A stretch of DNA of 64,000 nt from Clostridium pasteurianum BC1 (GCF_000389635.1 NC_021182.1:4381925-4445924), one strand, 5' to 3'. Numbered from the stretch's first letter, positions 24,872-34,603 are shown. The notes: generated by a model from the sequence alone, not told the origin. A program made the numbers and translations.

Positions 24872-26704
24872 TTATAGATTTAATAAATCTATAATAGCCT
24901 CAGCCTTTTTATCAGAATTAAACTCTGCTTCATCTATATTCAAAGATATAACTGGATATTCTGATTTTTCATAATCAAATACGTTATCGCAGTCTTCTGT
25001 AAAGGCATTTGGATTTCTCTTTTTACATATTTCGTTGGAGGCTTCCACTAATATCTCTACGTAATTATCTTTTCCAATTACTTTTCTAGAATATTCCCTG
25101 GCTTCTTTAAATCTGCTTACAGAAGTTACTATAGTTATAGTTCCGCTATCTGCAAATAGATTTGAAACCTCAGATATTCTTCTAGTCTGCTCGTAAGAAT
25201 CCTTAGGAGAAAAATCCAAATCACTGCTTAGTCCAAATCTTACATTAGCTGAATCTATATAATATACTTTTTTGCCAAGTTCAAAAAGCTTCTTTTCAAG
25301 TTTAACGGCAATTTCATTTTTTCCACATCCAGGTAGTCCAGTAAGCCATATTACTTTACCCTTTTGTCCTAGAGCCTCTTCTCTATCTTTTCTCGATACA
25401 AGTCTCTTTCTTATAGTAATATTTTTGCTTTTTACATTTGTCACTTCTCTATTTAGAGAATCTTCTACATTTGATATGATTCCACCGCCAGCAGTATTAT
25501 AATCATCTATAATTACAAATCTTCCTAGAGCCTGTATATTTCCAAAGGCATCAAAACATATAGGTGTTTTTGTCTTTATAGTAACTTCTGCCACGTCATT
25601 TTTCTTTATATAATTTAATTCACTATTAGTTTTCAGTGATGCCGCATCTATTATCTTATTAATTGAGAAAACTTCAAATTCCACTTCCTGAGTTGCAATT
25701 TTAAGTTTATACTTCTTTCCTCTTTCTAGGTTATTTTTACCCATCCAGAATACATTTGCATTAAAAATATTGGCTGTAGCAACATGATCTTCTTTGTGGC
25801 AAATAACTTCTCCTCTTTTGTTAAAGAACTCATCCTCCACAGTAATTCCAACGGACATGCCAGCTGAAATCACATCAGTCTTATCCTTGCCTTGCCAAGC
25901 CTCAATAGATTTAATTCTTGTAGTTTTACCGCCTGGATATATTACAATTTCGTCACCGTTTTTCAAAGTACCTGCTTCTATTCTTCCGGCAATTATTCTT
26001 CTGTCATCAAATTTATAAACATCCTGTATTGGGAATCTTAGAGGCTTCTCCTCTATTCCTTTTGCCTTTTCTATTTTATCCATACATTCAAGAACATAAT
26101 CTCCCTTATACCAAGGCATTTCAGATGGTTTTGAAGTTATGTTCTGACCATTAAAAGCAGATATTGGTATATACTTTTCAGGATATACATTTAAATTATT
26201 TAAGAATTCGTTAAATTGAACCTGTATTTCATTGAATCTCTCTTCTGAATAGTCTACAAGATCCATTTTATTTACAAGCACATATACTTTCTTTATACCA
26301 AGTAATGAAAGTATGTAACCATGTCTTTTGGACTGCTCCTGAATACCTTCCTTTGCATCTATCAAAAGGAAGGCTGCTTCTGCACTGGCTGCCCCTGATA
26401 TCATATTTTTTAGGAATTCCTTATGTCCTGGAGCATCTATTATTACATAGTCTCTTTTCTTTGTAAAAAATTGAATCATAGTTATATCTATAGTTATACC
26501 CTGCTTTTGTTCCTCTTCAAAAGCATCTAAAAGATAGGCATATTCAAAGGACTTTCCCTTTTCTGCAGATATCTTTTTTACTTTTTCTATAGCTCCAGCA
26601 GGAAGTGAATCTGTATCATATAACAGTCTTCCTATAAGTGTTGACTTACCATGATCTACGTGTCCAACTACTACAATATTTAAGTTTTCTCTTTCGCTCT
26701 TCAT
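24872..26704 (-). CDS. cysN: sulfate adenylyltransferase GTPase subunit CysN fused to a degenerate APS-kinase domain
   Basis: 610 aa from ATG 26704, 7 bases after GGAGGTG. Residues 1-430 are an EF-Tu-like GTPase ([41 protein letters not shown]), which drives ATP sulfurylase together with CysD. Residues about 445-610 look like CysC but the P-loop reads [11 protein letters not shown], with Asn for the usual Ser/Thr, and DGDNVRHGLN is [11 protein letters not shown] separate intact cysC lies at 32650. So the fused kinase has probably lost APS-kinase activity and may serve structure or regulation. Confidence 0.93.
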   Translation of the reverse strand: MKSERENLNIVVVGHVDHGKSTLIGRLLYDTDSLPAGAIEKVKKISAEKGKSFEYAYLLDAFEEEQKQGITIDITMIQFFTKKRDYVIIDAPGHKEFLKNMISGAASAEAAFLLIDAKEGIQEQSKRHGYILSLLGIKKVYVLVNKMDLVDYSEERFNEIQVQFNEFLNNLNVYPEKYIPISAFNGQNITSKPSEMPWYKGDYVLECMDKIEKAKGIEEKPLRFPIQDVYKFDDRRIIAGRIEAGTLKNGDEIVIYPGGKTTRIKSIEAWQGKDKTDVISAGMSVGITVEDEFFNKRGEVICHKEDHVATANIFNANVFWMGKNNLERGKKYKLKIATQEVEFEVFSINKIIDAASLKTNSELNYIKKNDVAEVTIKTKTPICFDAFGNIQALGRFVIIDDYNTAGGGIISNVEDSLNREVTNVKSKNITIRKRLVSRKDREEALGQKGKVIWLTGLPGCGKNEIAVKLEKKLFELGKKVYYIDSANVRFGLSSDLDFSPKDSYEQTRRISEVSNLFADSGTITIVTSVSRFKEAREYSRKVIGKDNYVEILVEASNEICKKRNPNAFTEDCDNVFDYEKSEYPVISLNIDEAEFNSDKKAEAIIDLLNL

Positions 26705-26719
26705 TTTAGGCACCTCCAA

Positions 26720-27520
26720 CTACATATATCCATGTTTTCTAAGTTTTTCTAATGCATGAGCATCTTCCTGATCCTGTGCTCTTCCTGATCGTTCTGTTTC
26801 TTTTGTATTCTTCAATTCTTCTATTATTTCATCTACATTGGAAGCACTGGATTCTATAGGATTAGTACATGGCGCACATCCTAAGCTTCTGTATCTTTTA
26901 CCATTTTTAGCAAAATACAAATCAACTACAGGAATATTTTCCCTTTTGATGTATTCCCAAATATCTATTTCTCTCCAGCCTAAAAGTGGATGTATTCTTA
27001 TGTGATTTCCCTTTTTGAAGTCAGTTTTAAATTGATCCCAAAGTTCTGGTGGCTGATCAGTATAGTCCCATTCAGATTCAGCATTTCTTTCACTGAAAAC
27101 TCTTTCCTTGGATCTTGATCCCTCTTCATCTCTTCTTACTCCAACAATAAGTCCTTCAAATTCATATTTACTAACTACTTCCTGAAGTCCATCCGTTTTT
27201 AATGCTTTGCAGCAGACTAATCTTCCTTTTTGTGGTCCCATCCCCTCTTCTAATGCCTTCCAGTTTGTATTTACTATAAGATTCAGATTATAGTCTTTAG
27301 CAACTTTGTCTCTAAATTTTATCATTTCAGGTATTTTAAATGTAGTATCCACATGAATTAGTGGAAATGGGCAATTTCCGAAAAAAGCCTTCTCTGCAAG
27401 CCACAGCATTACTGTTGAATCTTTTCCTACTGACCAAAGCATTCCAAGTTTTCCAAAATGCTTATAAGCTTCTCTCAATATATATATACTTTCGGCTTCC
27501 AATCTGTCTAAATGATCCAT
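26720..27520 (-). CDS. cysD: sulfate adenylyltransferase subunit 2 (ATP sulfurylase)
   Basis: 266 aa, PP-loop ATPase. [20 protein letters not shown] has the SxGKDS pyrophosphate motif near residue 31; [63 protein letters not shown] and [13 protein letters not shown] are all as in CysD. It forms APS from sulfate and ATP with CysN, 15 bases downstream. AGGAGG precedes the ATG. Confidence 0.96.
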   Translation of the reverse strand: MDHLDRLEAESIYILREAYKHFGKLGMLWSVGKDSTVMLWLAEKAFFGNCPFPLIHVDTTFKIPEMIKFRDKVAKDYNLNLIVNTNWKALEEGMGPQKGRLVCCKALKTDGLQEVVSKYEFEGLIVGVRRDEEGSRSKERVFSERNAESEWDYTDQPPELWDQFKTDFKKGNHIRIHPLLGWREIDIWEYIKRENIPVVDLYFAKNGKRYRSLGCAPCTNPIESSASNVDEIIEELKNTKETERSGRAQDQEDAHALEKLRKHGYM

Positions 27521-27543
27521 AATTAATTCCTCCTATTTTCTCA

Positions 27544-27598
27544 TGTAAATCCATATAATTCATATATGTTATCCTTATATAAATTATATGGATTTACA
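27544..27598 (-). promoter_or_regulatory. 17-bp inverted repeat in the cysD leader
   Basis: TGTAAATCCATATAATT and its exact reverse complement 21 bases apart. It lies between ssuC and cysD and ends 23 bases before the cysD ATG. The T-run needed for a clear terminator is lacking, so it may stabilise the cysD mRNA or bind a regulator. Confidence 0.55.
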
Positions 27599-27642
27599 CA
27601 TTTTATACTTATATTTACTGCAACTTAATTTTTTTTATAAGT

Positions 27643-28440
27643 TTACAAAACTCTACCTAGTCCACGCTTATTTCTCACACTATTCTCTAAAGCTCCAAAT
27701 ATGAGTTTATCAATTATAAGTCCAAGTACTATGATTACAATCATTACTGCTACTACCTGACTTATATCAGCAAGATCTCTTCCTACCATTAATATTTGCC
27801 CTAGTCCTTTAGTTGCTGATAACATCTCTCCTGCAATTAATGCTCTCCAGGCAAAGGACCAGCCCTGCTTCATACCTCCTATTATGTCTGGAAGTGCAGA
27901 AGGAACTACTACATTCCAATAAAGCTTTATTCCCTTAGCACCCATAATCTTGCCTGCTTTGATATGTATGGGATTTACATTTTTTATTCCAGACTCTGTA
28001 GCCATACAAACTGCAAATACAGAACCAATAGTAACAACAAATAATATAGAACTTTCATTAAGTCCATACCAAAGTATAGCAAAAGGTAACCAGCATACAC
28101 TTGGAAGGGTTTGGAGTCCCAATATTAAAGAACTTAAATTTTCATCCAGATATTTATATCTAACAACAATAAGTCCTAGCGGCAAACCTATAACAAGTGA
28201 AATCAAATAGCCTATAAGGAGTCTTCTAAGGCTTACTACAGTTGCAATAAACAGACTATTATCTCCTATAAGTGATTTTAAAGTTTTAAATACATCTATA
28301 GGTGATGGAAAAGAATAGGGCTTCCATATTCCTAAAGCATCAACACCTATTTTATAAACCATTTCCCATATCATTATCAGAATTATATAAAATATTATTC
28401 TCTTCAATACTCCAATCACTGTCGTATTCAGCTTTTGCAA
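27643..28440 (-). CDS. ssuC: ABC transporter permease, Ssu/Tau (sulfonate/nitrate) type
   Basis: 265 aa with about six membrane segments. LGLQTLPSVCWLPFAILWYG and the EAA-type loop AGKIMGAKGIKLYWNVVVPS, then ALPDIIGGMKQGWSFAWRAL and AGEMLSATKGLGQIL, are typical of SsuC/TauC. The start is TTG 28440, with GGAGG 9 bases before it; this places the first 89 bases inside the ssuB frame, an unusually long overlap. If a later start is used (Met at 28374) the first membrane segment would be damaged. Confidence 0.88.
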   Translation of the reverse strand: MQKLNTTVIGVLKRIIFYIILIMIWEMVYKIGVDALGIWKPYSFPSPIDVFKTLKSLIGDNSLFIATVVSLRRLLIGYLISLVIGLPLGLIVVRYKYLDENLSSLILGLQTLPSVCWLPFAILWYGLNESSILFVVTIGSVFAVCMATESGIKNVNPIHIKAGKIMGAKGIKLYWNVVVPSALPDIIGGMKQGWSFAWRALIAGEMLSATKGLGQILMVGRDLADISQVVAVMIVIIVLGLIIDKLIFGALENSVRNKRGLGRVL

Positions 28441-29191
28441 CCTTCTCCACCTCCTCTTTTAACTCTTTCATAACCTCGGAAACTACATAAGTAAGATCTA
28501 TACTCTGCGCTTCCCTTGGCCTTGCTAGTTCTATTTTAAATTCTCTTTTCACTCTTCCTGGATTAGCAGACATTACTATTACTCTATCGCCTAAAAGTAC
28601 GGCCTCTTCCACATTATGAGTTACAAATACTATAGTTTTCTTTGTTTCCCACCAAATCTTTTGAAGTTCAAGCTGAAGTATACTTTTAGTCTGACTGTCT
28701 AAGGCTGAAAATGGCTCATCCATTAAAAGCACTTCCGAATCAAGAGTTAAAGCTCTGGCAAGAGAAACTCTCTGCCTCATTCCACCAGACAATTCATGTG
28801 GAAAAGAATTTTGAAATTTAGTTAGATGTACCATCTTTAAATATTTTAAAGCTTTTTCTCTTCGCTGCTCTTTTGATACATCTGCCATTTTCATTCCAAA
28901 CTCTACATTCTCTATGACACTAAGCCAAGGAAACAATGCGGCTTCCTGAAACATAAAGGCCTTATCCGGTCCAACTTCCTTTACTTCTTTATCCTTTAAG
29001 GTTACTTTTCCCGAAGTAGGTTTTTCAAGACCTGCAATTATATTAAGCAGAGTGGATTTACCACAGCCCGAGGGCCCCAAAAGACATATAAACTCTCCCT
29101 TTTTAAAAGAAAGATTTATATTGTCCAGTGTAAAAGTTTCCTTACTTTTTGTTATAAACTTCTTACTGACTCCATCAATGACTAAACTCAA
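28352..29191 (-). CDS. ssuB: ABC transporter ATP-binding protein, Ssu/Tau type
   Basis: 279 aa. TTG 29191 is preferred (SLVIDGVSKKFITK follows, the usual family start, with GAGGTG at a good distance) over GTG 29200, which touches the ribosome site. Walker A LLGPSGCGKSTLLNIIAGLE, Q-loop FMFQEAALFPWLSV, signature LSGGMRQRVSLARAL, Walker B EVLLMDEPFSALD, and H in FVTHNVEEAV. The tail after residue 245 is long and acidic. Placed between the binding protein and the permease. Confidence 0.92.
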   Translation of the reverse strand: MSLVIDGVSKKFITKSKETFTLDNINLSFKKGEFICLLGPSGCGKSTLLNIIAGLEKPTSGKVTLKDKEVKEVGPDKAFMFQEAALFPWLSVIENVEFGMKMADVSKEQRREKALKYLKMVHLTKFQNSFPHELSGGMRQRVSLARALTLDSEVLLMDEPFSALDSQTKSILQLELQKIWWETKKTIVFVTHNVEEAVLLGDRVIVMSANPGRVKREFKIELARPREAQSIDLTYVVSEVMKELKEEVEKVAKAEYDSDWSIEENNILYNSDNDMGNGL

Positions 29192-29356
29192 ACATATCAC
29201 CTCTTTTATTTTTAATTAAACTCCAATTCTACAAATAATTCACTAAATCATTGATAACACTTGAATTTTTTTATAAGAAATTTTACACATGAGTGTAAAT
29301 ATATCAACCCTTTTAAAAATTACTTACCAAATCTAGATTAGCATTACCAAAAATAA

Positions 29357-29396
29357 AAAGTCAACTTTGTTTTTATAAATTGACTTTTTATTTTTT
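29357..29396 (-). terminator. hairpin between ssuA and ssuB
   Basis: AAAAAGTCAA / TTGACTTTTT with a T-rich tail leftward. Its place after the binding-protein gene suggests partial termination, giving more binding protein than transporter core. Confidence 0.75.
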
Positions 29397-29409
29397 TATC
29401 TATTATAAC

Positions 29410-30465
29410 TTAATTAATAGTTTTTTCACCTTTTGCTTTTAAAACTTTATTTAGTATGGTTAAATCAAATAAACCTTTATCATCTGGTTTTTCTTTTATG
29501 AATCCAGCTTTTACAGACATATCAATCATTTCTTTTGTTGCCTCTGTTTCTGGATTTACAGTAACAGTTAATCTCTTAAATGCTGTATCTAAGACAGATT
29601 TATCTAGAGGTTTCTTTGTCAATGTGTTCAATTCATCATTTACTTTCGTAGATGCTTCAGTCTGACTCTTATTTAGATAATCAGTCAATTCTACATGAGT
29701 TTTTAAGAATTTTTCAACTACATCCGGATGGTCTTTGATAAACTCTTTTCTAGCTACTACAACTGCTGTAGAATATTTTCCCTGTTTCCATATCTGATTG
29801 TAATCCAATATTATTGAAGCCCCTGATTTAGCCTGGATTGTTGCTCCCCATGGCTCTGGAACTAATGCTGCATCAATAGAACCTTTATCAAGTAAAGACA
29901 CTATATCTGGATTGTCAGCCTGCACTATCTGAACTGTTCCTCCTTTAGTAGTATCTTTTAAACCATTTTCTTGAAGTAAAAATCTAAGGCATAAATCCTG
30001 AGTATTACCAAACTGAGGTATAGCTACTTTTTTACCCGATAGATCTTTTACACTTTTTATTGCACTGTCTTTTTTACCTATAAGCACTGCACCTGCATCA
30101 GTGGCACCAGCAATTATCTGTAAATCACCTTTTGACTTTGTGTATCCATTTATAGCTGGTCCTGGTCCTATGTACCCAATATCCACAGCTCCTGAAAGAA
30201 ATGCTTCAATTTCTGAAGGGCCGGCATTAAATTGCTTCCATTCAATTTTTGTACTCCCTAAATCCTTTTGGAATTGACCATTTTGCATACCTACTAAAGC
30301 CTGTGAATGGGTTATGTTAGGGAAATATGCAATCCTTACTGTATCTAATGGCTTACTACCTGTTGTATTAGAAGAGCCACTTGTGTTATTAGCACTGCTG
30401 CAGCCAGCTAGCACCCCTATAGTTAGCATTGCAACCAGTGAAAATAGAATTTTTTTACCTTTCAT
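29410..30465 (-). CDS. ssuA: sulfonate-type ABC transporter substrate-binding lipoprotein
   Basis: 351 aa. Signal peptide with lipobox LAGC at residue 22 and a Ser/Thr/Asn linker. Then DTVRIAYFPNITHSQALVGM, FNAGPSEIEAFLSGAVDIGY, LSGKKVAIPQFGNTQDLCLR and ALVPEPWGATI, as in SsuA/TauA/NrtA-type proteins. The sulfur-gene setting argues for sulfonates or sulfate; the sequence alone cannot decide, and nitrate or thiamin-precursor proteins have the same fold. No dedicated sulfate permease (CysTWA or CysP) is seen, so this may be the sulfur entry for the pathway. Confidence 0.9.
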   Translation of the reverse strand: MKGKKILFSLVAMLTIGVLAGCSSANNTSGSSNTTGSKPLDTVRIAYFPNITHSQALVGMQNGQFQKDLGSTKIEWKQFNAGPSEIEAFLSGAVDIGYIGPGPAINGYTKSKGDLQIIAGATDAGAVLIGKKDSAIKSVKDLSGKKVAIPQFGNTQDLCLRFLLQENGLKDTTKGGTVQIVQADNPDIVSLLDKGSIDAALVPEPWGATIQAKSGASIILDYNQIWKQGKYSTAVVVARKEFIKDHPDVVEKFLKTHVELTDYLNKSQTEASTKVNDELNTLTKKPLDKSVLDTAFKRLTVTVNPETEATKEMIDMSVKAGFIKEKPDDKGLFDLTILNKVLKAKGEKTIN

Positions 30466-30502
30466 TTTATAAACCCCCTTTTATAATATTGAATCTAATT
30501 TA

Positions 30503-30563
30503 GGCATATGAAAATAAATGGTAAGTCAAAGATATACTGACTAGTTATTTATTTGAATGTGCC
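30503..30563. mobile_element. short MITE-like copy S2
   Basis: 61 bp: GGCATATGAAAATAAATGGT ... CTAGTTATTTATTTGAATGT then GCC. It is close to the two ends of full copy F2 joined directly. It lies between aprB (27 bases after its stop) and ssuA. Confidence 0.75.
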
Positions 30564-30589
30564 TTATATAAACATTAGTAAAATTATTG

Positions 30590-30904
30590 CTAATATCTAT
30601 TTGCCTCTTTTCTATTTGTAGATATTACTACTTTTTCGCCATTTTTATCGGTAATATTCCAATTTAATATATCTTTATCCTGCTCTACATATAAGCTGGC
30701 ACCATTACCACCAATATCTGCACCTAAATAATATTTAATCGCTGCTACTTTACATTCTTTCAGGCAAGCTGTACATCCCCAACAGTTCTTTTCATACTTT
30801 ATATAGGCTTTATTTTCTTTATCTTTATATATTAAGGTACCAGGACAAACATCTATACATTTTCCACAACCAACACATTTATCTTTATCAATTTTTATGC
30901 TCAT
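30590..30904 (-). CDS. aprB: adenylylsulfate reductase beta subunit (ferredoxin-like)
   Basis: 104 aa from ATG 30904; AAGGG precedes it by 9 bases. Two 4Fe-4S motifs: CVGCGKCIDVCPG near 10-22 and CWGCTACLKECK near 41-52. Between and after them the sequence follows AprB (GTLIYKDKENKAYIKYEKN; AAIKYYLGADIGGNGASLYV). It passes electrons to the FAD of AprA for APS to sulfite and AMP. Its start overlaps aprA by 17 bases. It is shorter than the 140-170 residues of many sulfate-reducer AprB, lacking part of the C-terminal arm. Confidence 0.9.
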   Translation of the reverse strand: MSIKIDKDKCVGCGKCIDVCPGTLIYKDKENKAYIKYEKNCWGCTACLKECKVAAIKYYLGADIGGNGASLYVEQDKDILNWNITDKNGEKVVISTNRKEANRY

Positions 30905-32573
30905 AGATTTCATCCCTTCCCACTAAATCCCTAAATATAATTTTAACTTTCCCATCCCTATAAGTAGAATTTACATATCTTAGCCAGTTTTCATCATCTC
31001 TTTGTGTATAATCCTCATTTTCTTGATAACACTTCCATCTGGTTTCATGTCTGGCTGATAGATGACAAATTAATACTTTAGCCACATACAATCGATCAAG
31101 TATTTCATATATAAACAATAATTCATGGGTATCTTTTGCATTAAGTTTTTCAGTTATTTCAATGAGCTCTTCAATTCTCTTTGCTGCTATACTGAGTTTT
31201 CTAGCACTATATCTGTAATTTTGAGATATACCACCTGAGTATTCATCCATTACTTTTTGCATGGCTTCTTCCACTTCTTCTATGGAATACAGAGAAAATT
31301 TATTTTCAAAAAAACTGTTAATCTCTTTAAGCTTATCTTTAATATCAGCTTCTAGAACTTCTTGAAGCTGTACAGATTGTATATATTTCACTGCTTCCTG
31401 GGCAGCAATTTCAGCTTCTGCAAAACATCCTGTTACATATTTTTTAGGGCTGCCACCTGCTACATCTCCTGCTGCATATAAGCCTTTTAAAGTAGTCTTT
31501 CTATTAGTATCTACCCAGTATCCACTAGCTGTATGGCCTCCAACAATGTAAGGTTCTGTTCCTTCAATTTCTACATCCTCTGTAGCTGGTGAAGTACCAT
31601 TTTCTATCCATTTCAAAGTTTGGGCTGGTGCCATATTTAAATAGGCTTTAAGTAATTCCTCATTTTGCTCCTCTGTTATACCTGTAGTCTTTAAATAACA
31701 TGGACCTTCTCCATTTAAGTTTTCCATAACTGTGGCGTATAATCTATTAATTGTAGTAGGTTTACCATATTTATTTACATACAACTCTTTTGAACCATTT
31801 ACCTGAGGTGTCCTAACCCCCTGTGCTATAGTTCCTGTAGGTGCTATGGTATCTTTACATCTAAGTGCTATAAACCTCATTTCAAAGGTAGTCATTTCGG
31901 CCCCTGCTCTTATGCCCATAGCATAACCTGCTCCAGTATCAAAAGGACTATACCACATTTTATGCCTTGAAAAGGTAGGATTATTAGGTTTATATACTCC
32001 AGCTGCTCCTCCTGTAGTACATATTACTGACTTTGCATGTATTACATAAAACTCATCAGTATCCAGAGAAAATCCATATGCTCCTATTATCTTTCCATCT
32101 TTCTCAATATAATCTATAATGTTTAATTTATTTATAACCTCTATGTTTTCTATGTTTTTAACCGCAACTGCCAGTATTGGTTTAATATTTTCACCATTTA
32201 TTTTTATGCTTCGCTTGCCTCTGGTTATATACTCACCAGCCTCATCCTTTAAAATGGTAAGCCCAGCATCTTCTATATCCTTAGTTACTTTATTAAGCCT
32301 TTTAGCAATGGAATATACAAGATCTTCCCTTATAACTCCATTGAACTCCTTTTTCACATATTCTACAAAAGACTCTGGTGTTTCATCCCTTGTTATATAC
32401 GCATTCAATGCATTAACTCCTGCTGCAAGACATCCACTTCTTTTTATATTTGCCTTTTCCGCAATAGTTACCTTTATATTTGATTTAGCAGCAGTGATGG
32501 CTGCAAAGCAACCTGCAGCACCACCGCCTATTATAAGAATATCTGTAGTACTAATTCTAGGTTCTAATCTCAT
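30888..32573 (-). CDS. aprA: adenylylsulfate reductase alpha subunit (FAD)
   Basis: 561 aa from ATG 32573 (GAGG 9 bases before); the open frame to TTG 32627 has no site. FAD-binding ILIIGGGAAGCFAAITAAKS at the start, KRSGCLAAGVNALNAYI, CTTGGAAGVYKPNNP, GAEMTTFEMRFIALRCKDTI and GLYAAGDVAGGSPKKYVTGC match AprA and separate it from fumarate reductase. It reduces APS to sulfite with AprB. AprAB belongs typically to dissimilatory sulfate reducers; here there is no dsrAB or qmo, and the surrounding genes are assimilatory. Confidence 0.93.
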   Translation of the reverse strand: MRLEPRISTTDILIIGGGAAGCFAAITAAKSNIKVTIAEKANIKRSGCLAAGVNALNAYITRDETPESFVEYVKKEFNGVIREDLVYSIAKRLNKVTKDIEDAGLTILKDEAGEYITRGKRSIKINGENIKPILAVAVKNIENIEVINKLNIIDYIEKDGKIIGAYGFSLDTDEFYVIHAKSVICTTGGAAGVYKPNNPTFSRHKMWYSPFDTGAGYAMGIRAGAEMTTFEMRFIALRCKDTIAPTGTIAQGVRTPQVNGSKELYVNKYGKPTTINRLYATVMENLNGEGPCYLKTTGITEEQNEELLKAYLNMAPAQTLKWIENGTSPATEDVEIEGTEPYIVGGHTASGYWVDTNRKTTLKGLYAAGDVAGGSPKKYVTGCFAEAEIAAQEAVKYIQSVQLQEVLEADIKDKLKEINSFFENKFSLYSIEEVEEAMQKVMDEYSGGISQNYRYSARKLSIAAKRIEELIEITEKLNAKDTHELLFIYEILDRLYVAKVLICHLSARHETRWKCYQENEDYTQRDDENWLRYVNSTYRDGKVKIIFRDLVGRDEIYEHKN

Positions 32574-32649
32574 CGGTATTGTCCTCACTTTAATTACCTT
32601 TATAGTATCTTTAACTGATTTCTGCAAAATTAATTAATTTTACAACGGC

Positions 32650-33240
32650 TTACTTAAGCTCCAGATAATCTATAATTTTAGATACACATTCTTCTAAGCT
32701 GTCTATATGTGTTTTCACTGTTATCTCCGGATTAACAGGCGGTTCATAAGGTGAATCTATACCTGTAAAATTTTTAATCTCACCTTTTCTGGCTTTTTTA
32801 TATATACCCTTTGGATCTCTCTTTTCACAAACTTCTATAGGACAGTCTACATAAACTTCTATAAAGTCATCTTTTAAAAGTTCTTTTACAGCTTCTCTGT
32901 CCTTTATAAAAGGTGAAATGAAAGTTGTTATGGTTATAACCCCTGAATCCACAAATAATTTTGAAAGTTCTGCTATTCTTCTTATATTTTCAATTCTATC
33001 TTCTATAGAAAATCCAAGGTCAGAATTCAAACCATGTCTTACATTATCGCCATCCAATAAATATGTGAGCTTTCCCATATCGTGAAGCTTCTTTTCAAGC
33101 ATAGTTGCCACAGTAGACTTTCCGGATCCTGAAAGTCCTGTAAACCAAATGAGTATCCCCTTCTGCCTAAGAAGTTTTTCTCTATCCTGTCTACTTACAT
33201 TCGTCTGCTGCCAGACTATATTTGTTGCCTTTATTCCCAC
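32650..33240 (-). CDS. cysC: adenylylsulfate kinase
   Basis: 196 aa. Intact P-loop WFTGLSGSGKSTVATMLEKK, DGDNVRHGLNSDLGFS, ENIRRIAELSKLFVDSGVIT and FIEVYVDCPIEVCEKRDPKG are standard CysC. It makes PAPS from APS. Since the window has an APS reductase and no PAPS reductase, PAPS is not needed for this reductive route; it may serve sulfation or relieve APS. GTG start with GAGGTG before it. Confidence 0.94.
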   Translation of the reverse strand: MGIKATNIVWQQTNVSRQDREKLLRQKGILIWFTGLSGSGKSTVATMLEKKLHDMGKLTYLLDGDNVRHGLNSDLGFSIEDRIENIRRIAELSKLFVDSGVITITTFISPFIKDREAVKELLKDDFIEVYVDCPIEVCEKRDPKGIYKKARKGEIKNFTGIDSPYEPPVNPEITVKTHIDSLEECVSKIIDYLELK

Positions 33241-33264
33241 AGAATCACCTCATATTGCTTCTAA

Positions 33265-33328
33265 TGCACATTCAAATAAATAGTCAGTATTCTAGTCTAT
33301 TTTGACTTACTATTTATTTTCATATGCT
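33265..33328. mobile_element. short MITE-like copy S3, overlapping the metY stop
   Basis: 64 bp, TGCACATTCAAATAAATAGT ... TATTTATTTTCATATGC. Opposite orientation to S2. Its end GCATATGA supplies the final Ile codon and TGA stop of metY. Confidence 0.7.
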
Positions 33329-34546
33329 TAAAGCATTTTCAATATCAGCTATTATATCTTCTATATCTTCAATTCCAACAGACATTCTCAAAAGATCATC
33401 ATAAACTCCCATTTGAAGCTTTTCTTCCTCTGTATTTCCTGCACAGATAGTAGAAGAGGGATGAATGACTAATGTCTTTGTATCTCCTATATTAGTTAAA
33501 TTTGATATAAGCTTTAGATTGTTTACAAATTTAAATGCATTTTCTTTTGTTCCAAGTCTAAATGTTAAAACTCCGCTAGCGCCTCTTTCATAGTACTTCT
33601 CAGCTAAACTATAATATTCTGAGCCTTTAAGCTTAGGATAATTTACAGAGACAACTTTTTTATTTCCACTTAAATATTCAGCTACAGCCATAGCATTCTT
33701 GCAGTGTTCCTTCATTCTAAGTGACAGAGTCTCAATTCCTGTAAGATTTAAAAATGCATTAACTGGAGACAAGGCTGCACCTAGATCTCTACCTACAGTA
33801 GCTCTAAGCTTTGCTGTAAATGCCATTTTACCAAACTTTTTAGAAAAATCTTTAAAGTTTTTAAATTTCTCATCACTGTATTTATTACTGCCACCATCTA
33901 CTATAATTCCACCAATAGAATTTGAAGTACCATTTATATATTTAGAAGTAGAATGTATAACTATGTCTGCCCCATGTTCCAATGGTTTTATAAGATATGG
34001 AGTAGTTACTGTAGAATCAACTATTAAAATTACATTATTATCCTTACAGACTTTTGAAACTGAATCTATATCCAAAATATCAAGCTTTGGATTACCTATT
34101 GTTTCTGCAAATACTAATTTTGTATTGTCTGTTATATTTTCCTTTAGTGTTTCTTCATTTATACTATCTAAAAATTTAACGCTTACACCAAAAGACTTTA
34201 AATTTCTCATTAAAGTATATGTTCCACCAAAAAGACCACTGGAAGCAATTATCTCGTCTCCTGTTTCCACTATATTTGTAATAGCTAAATATATTGCACT
34301 CATGCCTGAAGCTGCTGAAGTAGCCACCATACCACCTTCTATACTGGCAATTCTTCTTTCAAAAGCAGTAACTGTAGGATTGGAGATTCTTGTATAAGCA
34401 TAACCCATACTATTTCCCATTAATATACTTTCGAGCTTTTCAGCCGAATCATGAGCATATGCATTGGAAAGATATATTGGAGTATTAGTAGCTCCTATTT
34501 CATCTTTTTTACGATTACCGTGAATAAGTTTGGTATTAAAATTCAT
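33320..34546 (-). CDS. metY: O-acetylhomoserine sulfhydrylase (MetY family)
   Basis: 408 aa from ATG 34546, with GGAGG 7 bases before it. PLP Cys/Met-metabolism fold: MGYAYTRISNPTVTAFERRI, SGMSAIYLAITNIVETGDEI, LVFAETIGNPKLDILDID, and PLP lysine in VIHSTSKYINGTSNSIGG. It forms homocysteine from O-acetyl- (or O-succinyl-) homoserine and sulfide or a protein thiocarboxylate. Neighbouring hcyS, hcyF, hcyD and sir match the Wolinella set in which MetY takes sulfur from a carrier protein. Its last codons lie in a MITE-like repeat. Confidence 0.92.
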   Translation of the reverse strand: MNFNTKLIHGNRKKDEIGATNTPIYLSNAYAHDSAEKLESILMGNSMGYAYTRISNPTVTAFERRIASIEGGMVATSAASGMSAIYLAITNIVETGDEIIASSGLFGGTYTLMRNLKSFGVSVKFLDSINEETLKENITDNTKLVFAETIGNPKLDILDIDSVSKVCKDNNVILIVDSTVTTPYLIKPLEHGADIVIHSTSKYINGTSNSIGGIIVDGGSNKYSDEKFKNFKDFSKKFGKMAFTAKLRATVGRDLGAALSPVNAFLNLTGIETLSLRMKEHCKNAMAVAEYLSGNKKVVSVNYPKLKGSEYYSLAEKYYERGASGVLTFRLGTKENAFKFVNNLKLISNLTNIGDTKTLVIHPSSTICAGNTEEEKLQMGVYDDLLRMSVGIEDIEDIIADIENALSI

Positions 34547-34603
34547 ATACAACCTCCGCCATAAGCCTAGTTTTAATCGAATATATTATATGACTATATT
34601 CTA

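Noticed and set aside
30888-32573. AprA as fumarate reductase or L-aspartate oxidase
   Set aside because: The AprB-type partner, cysDN and sir around it, and the AprA-type FAD and end motifs fit APS reductase better.
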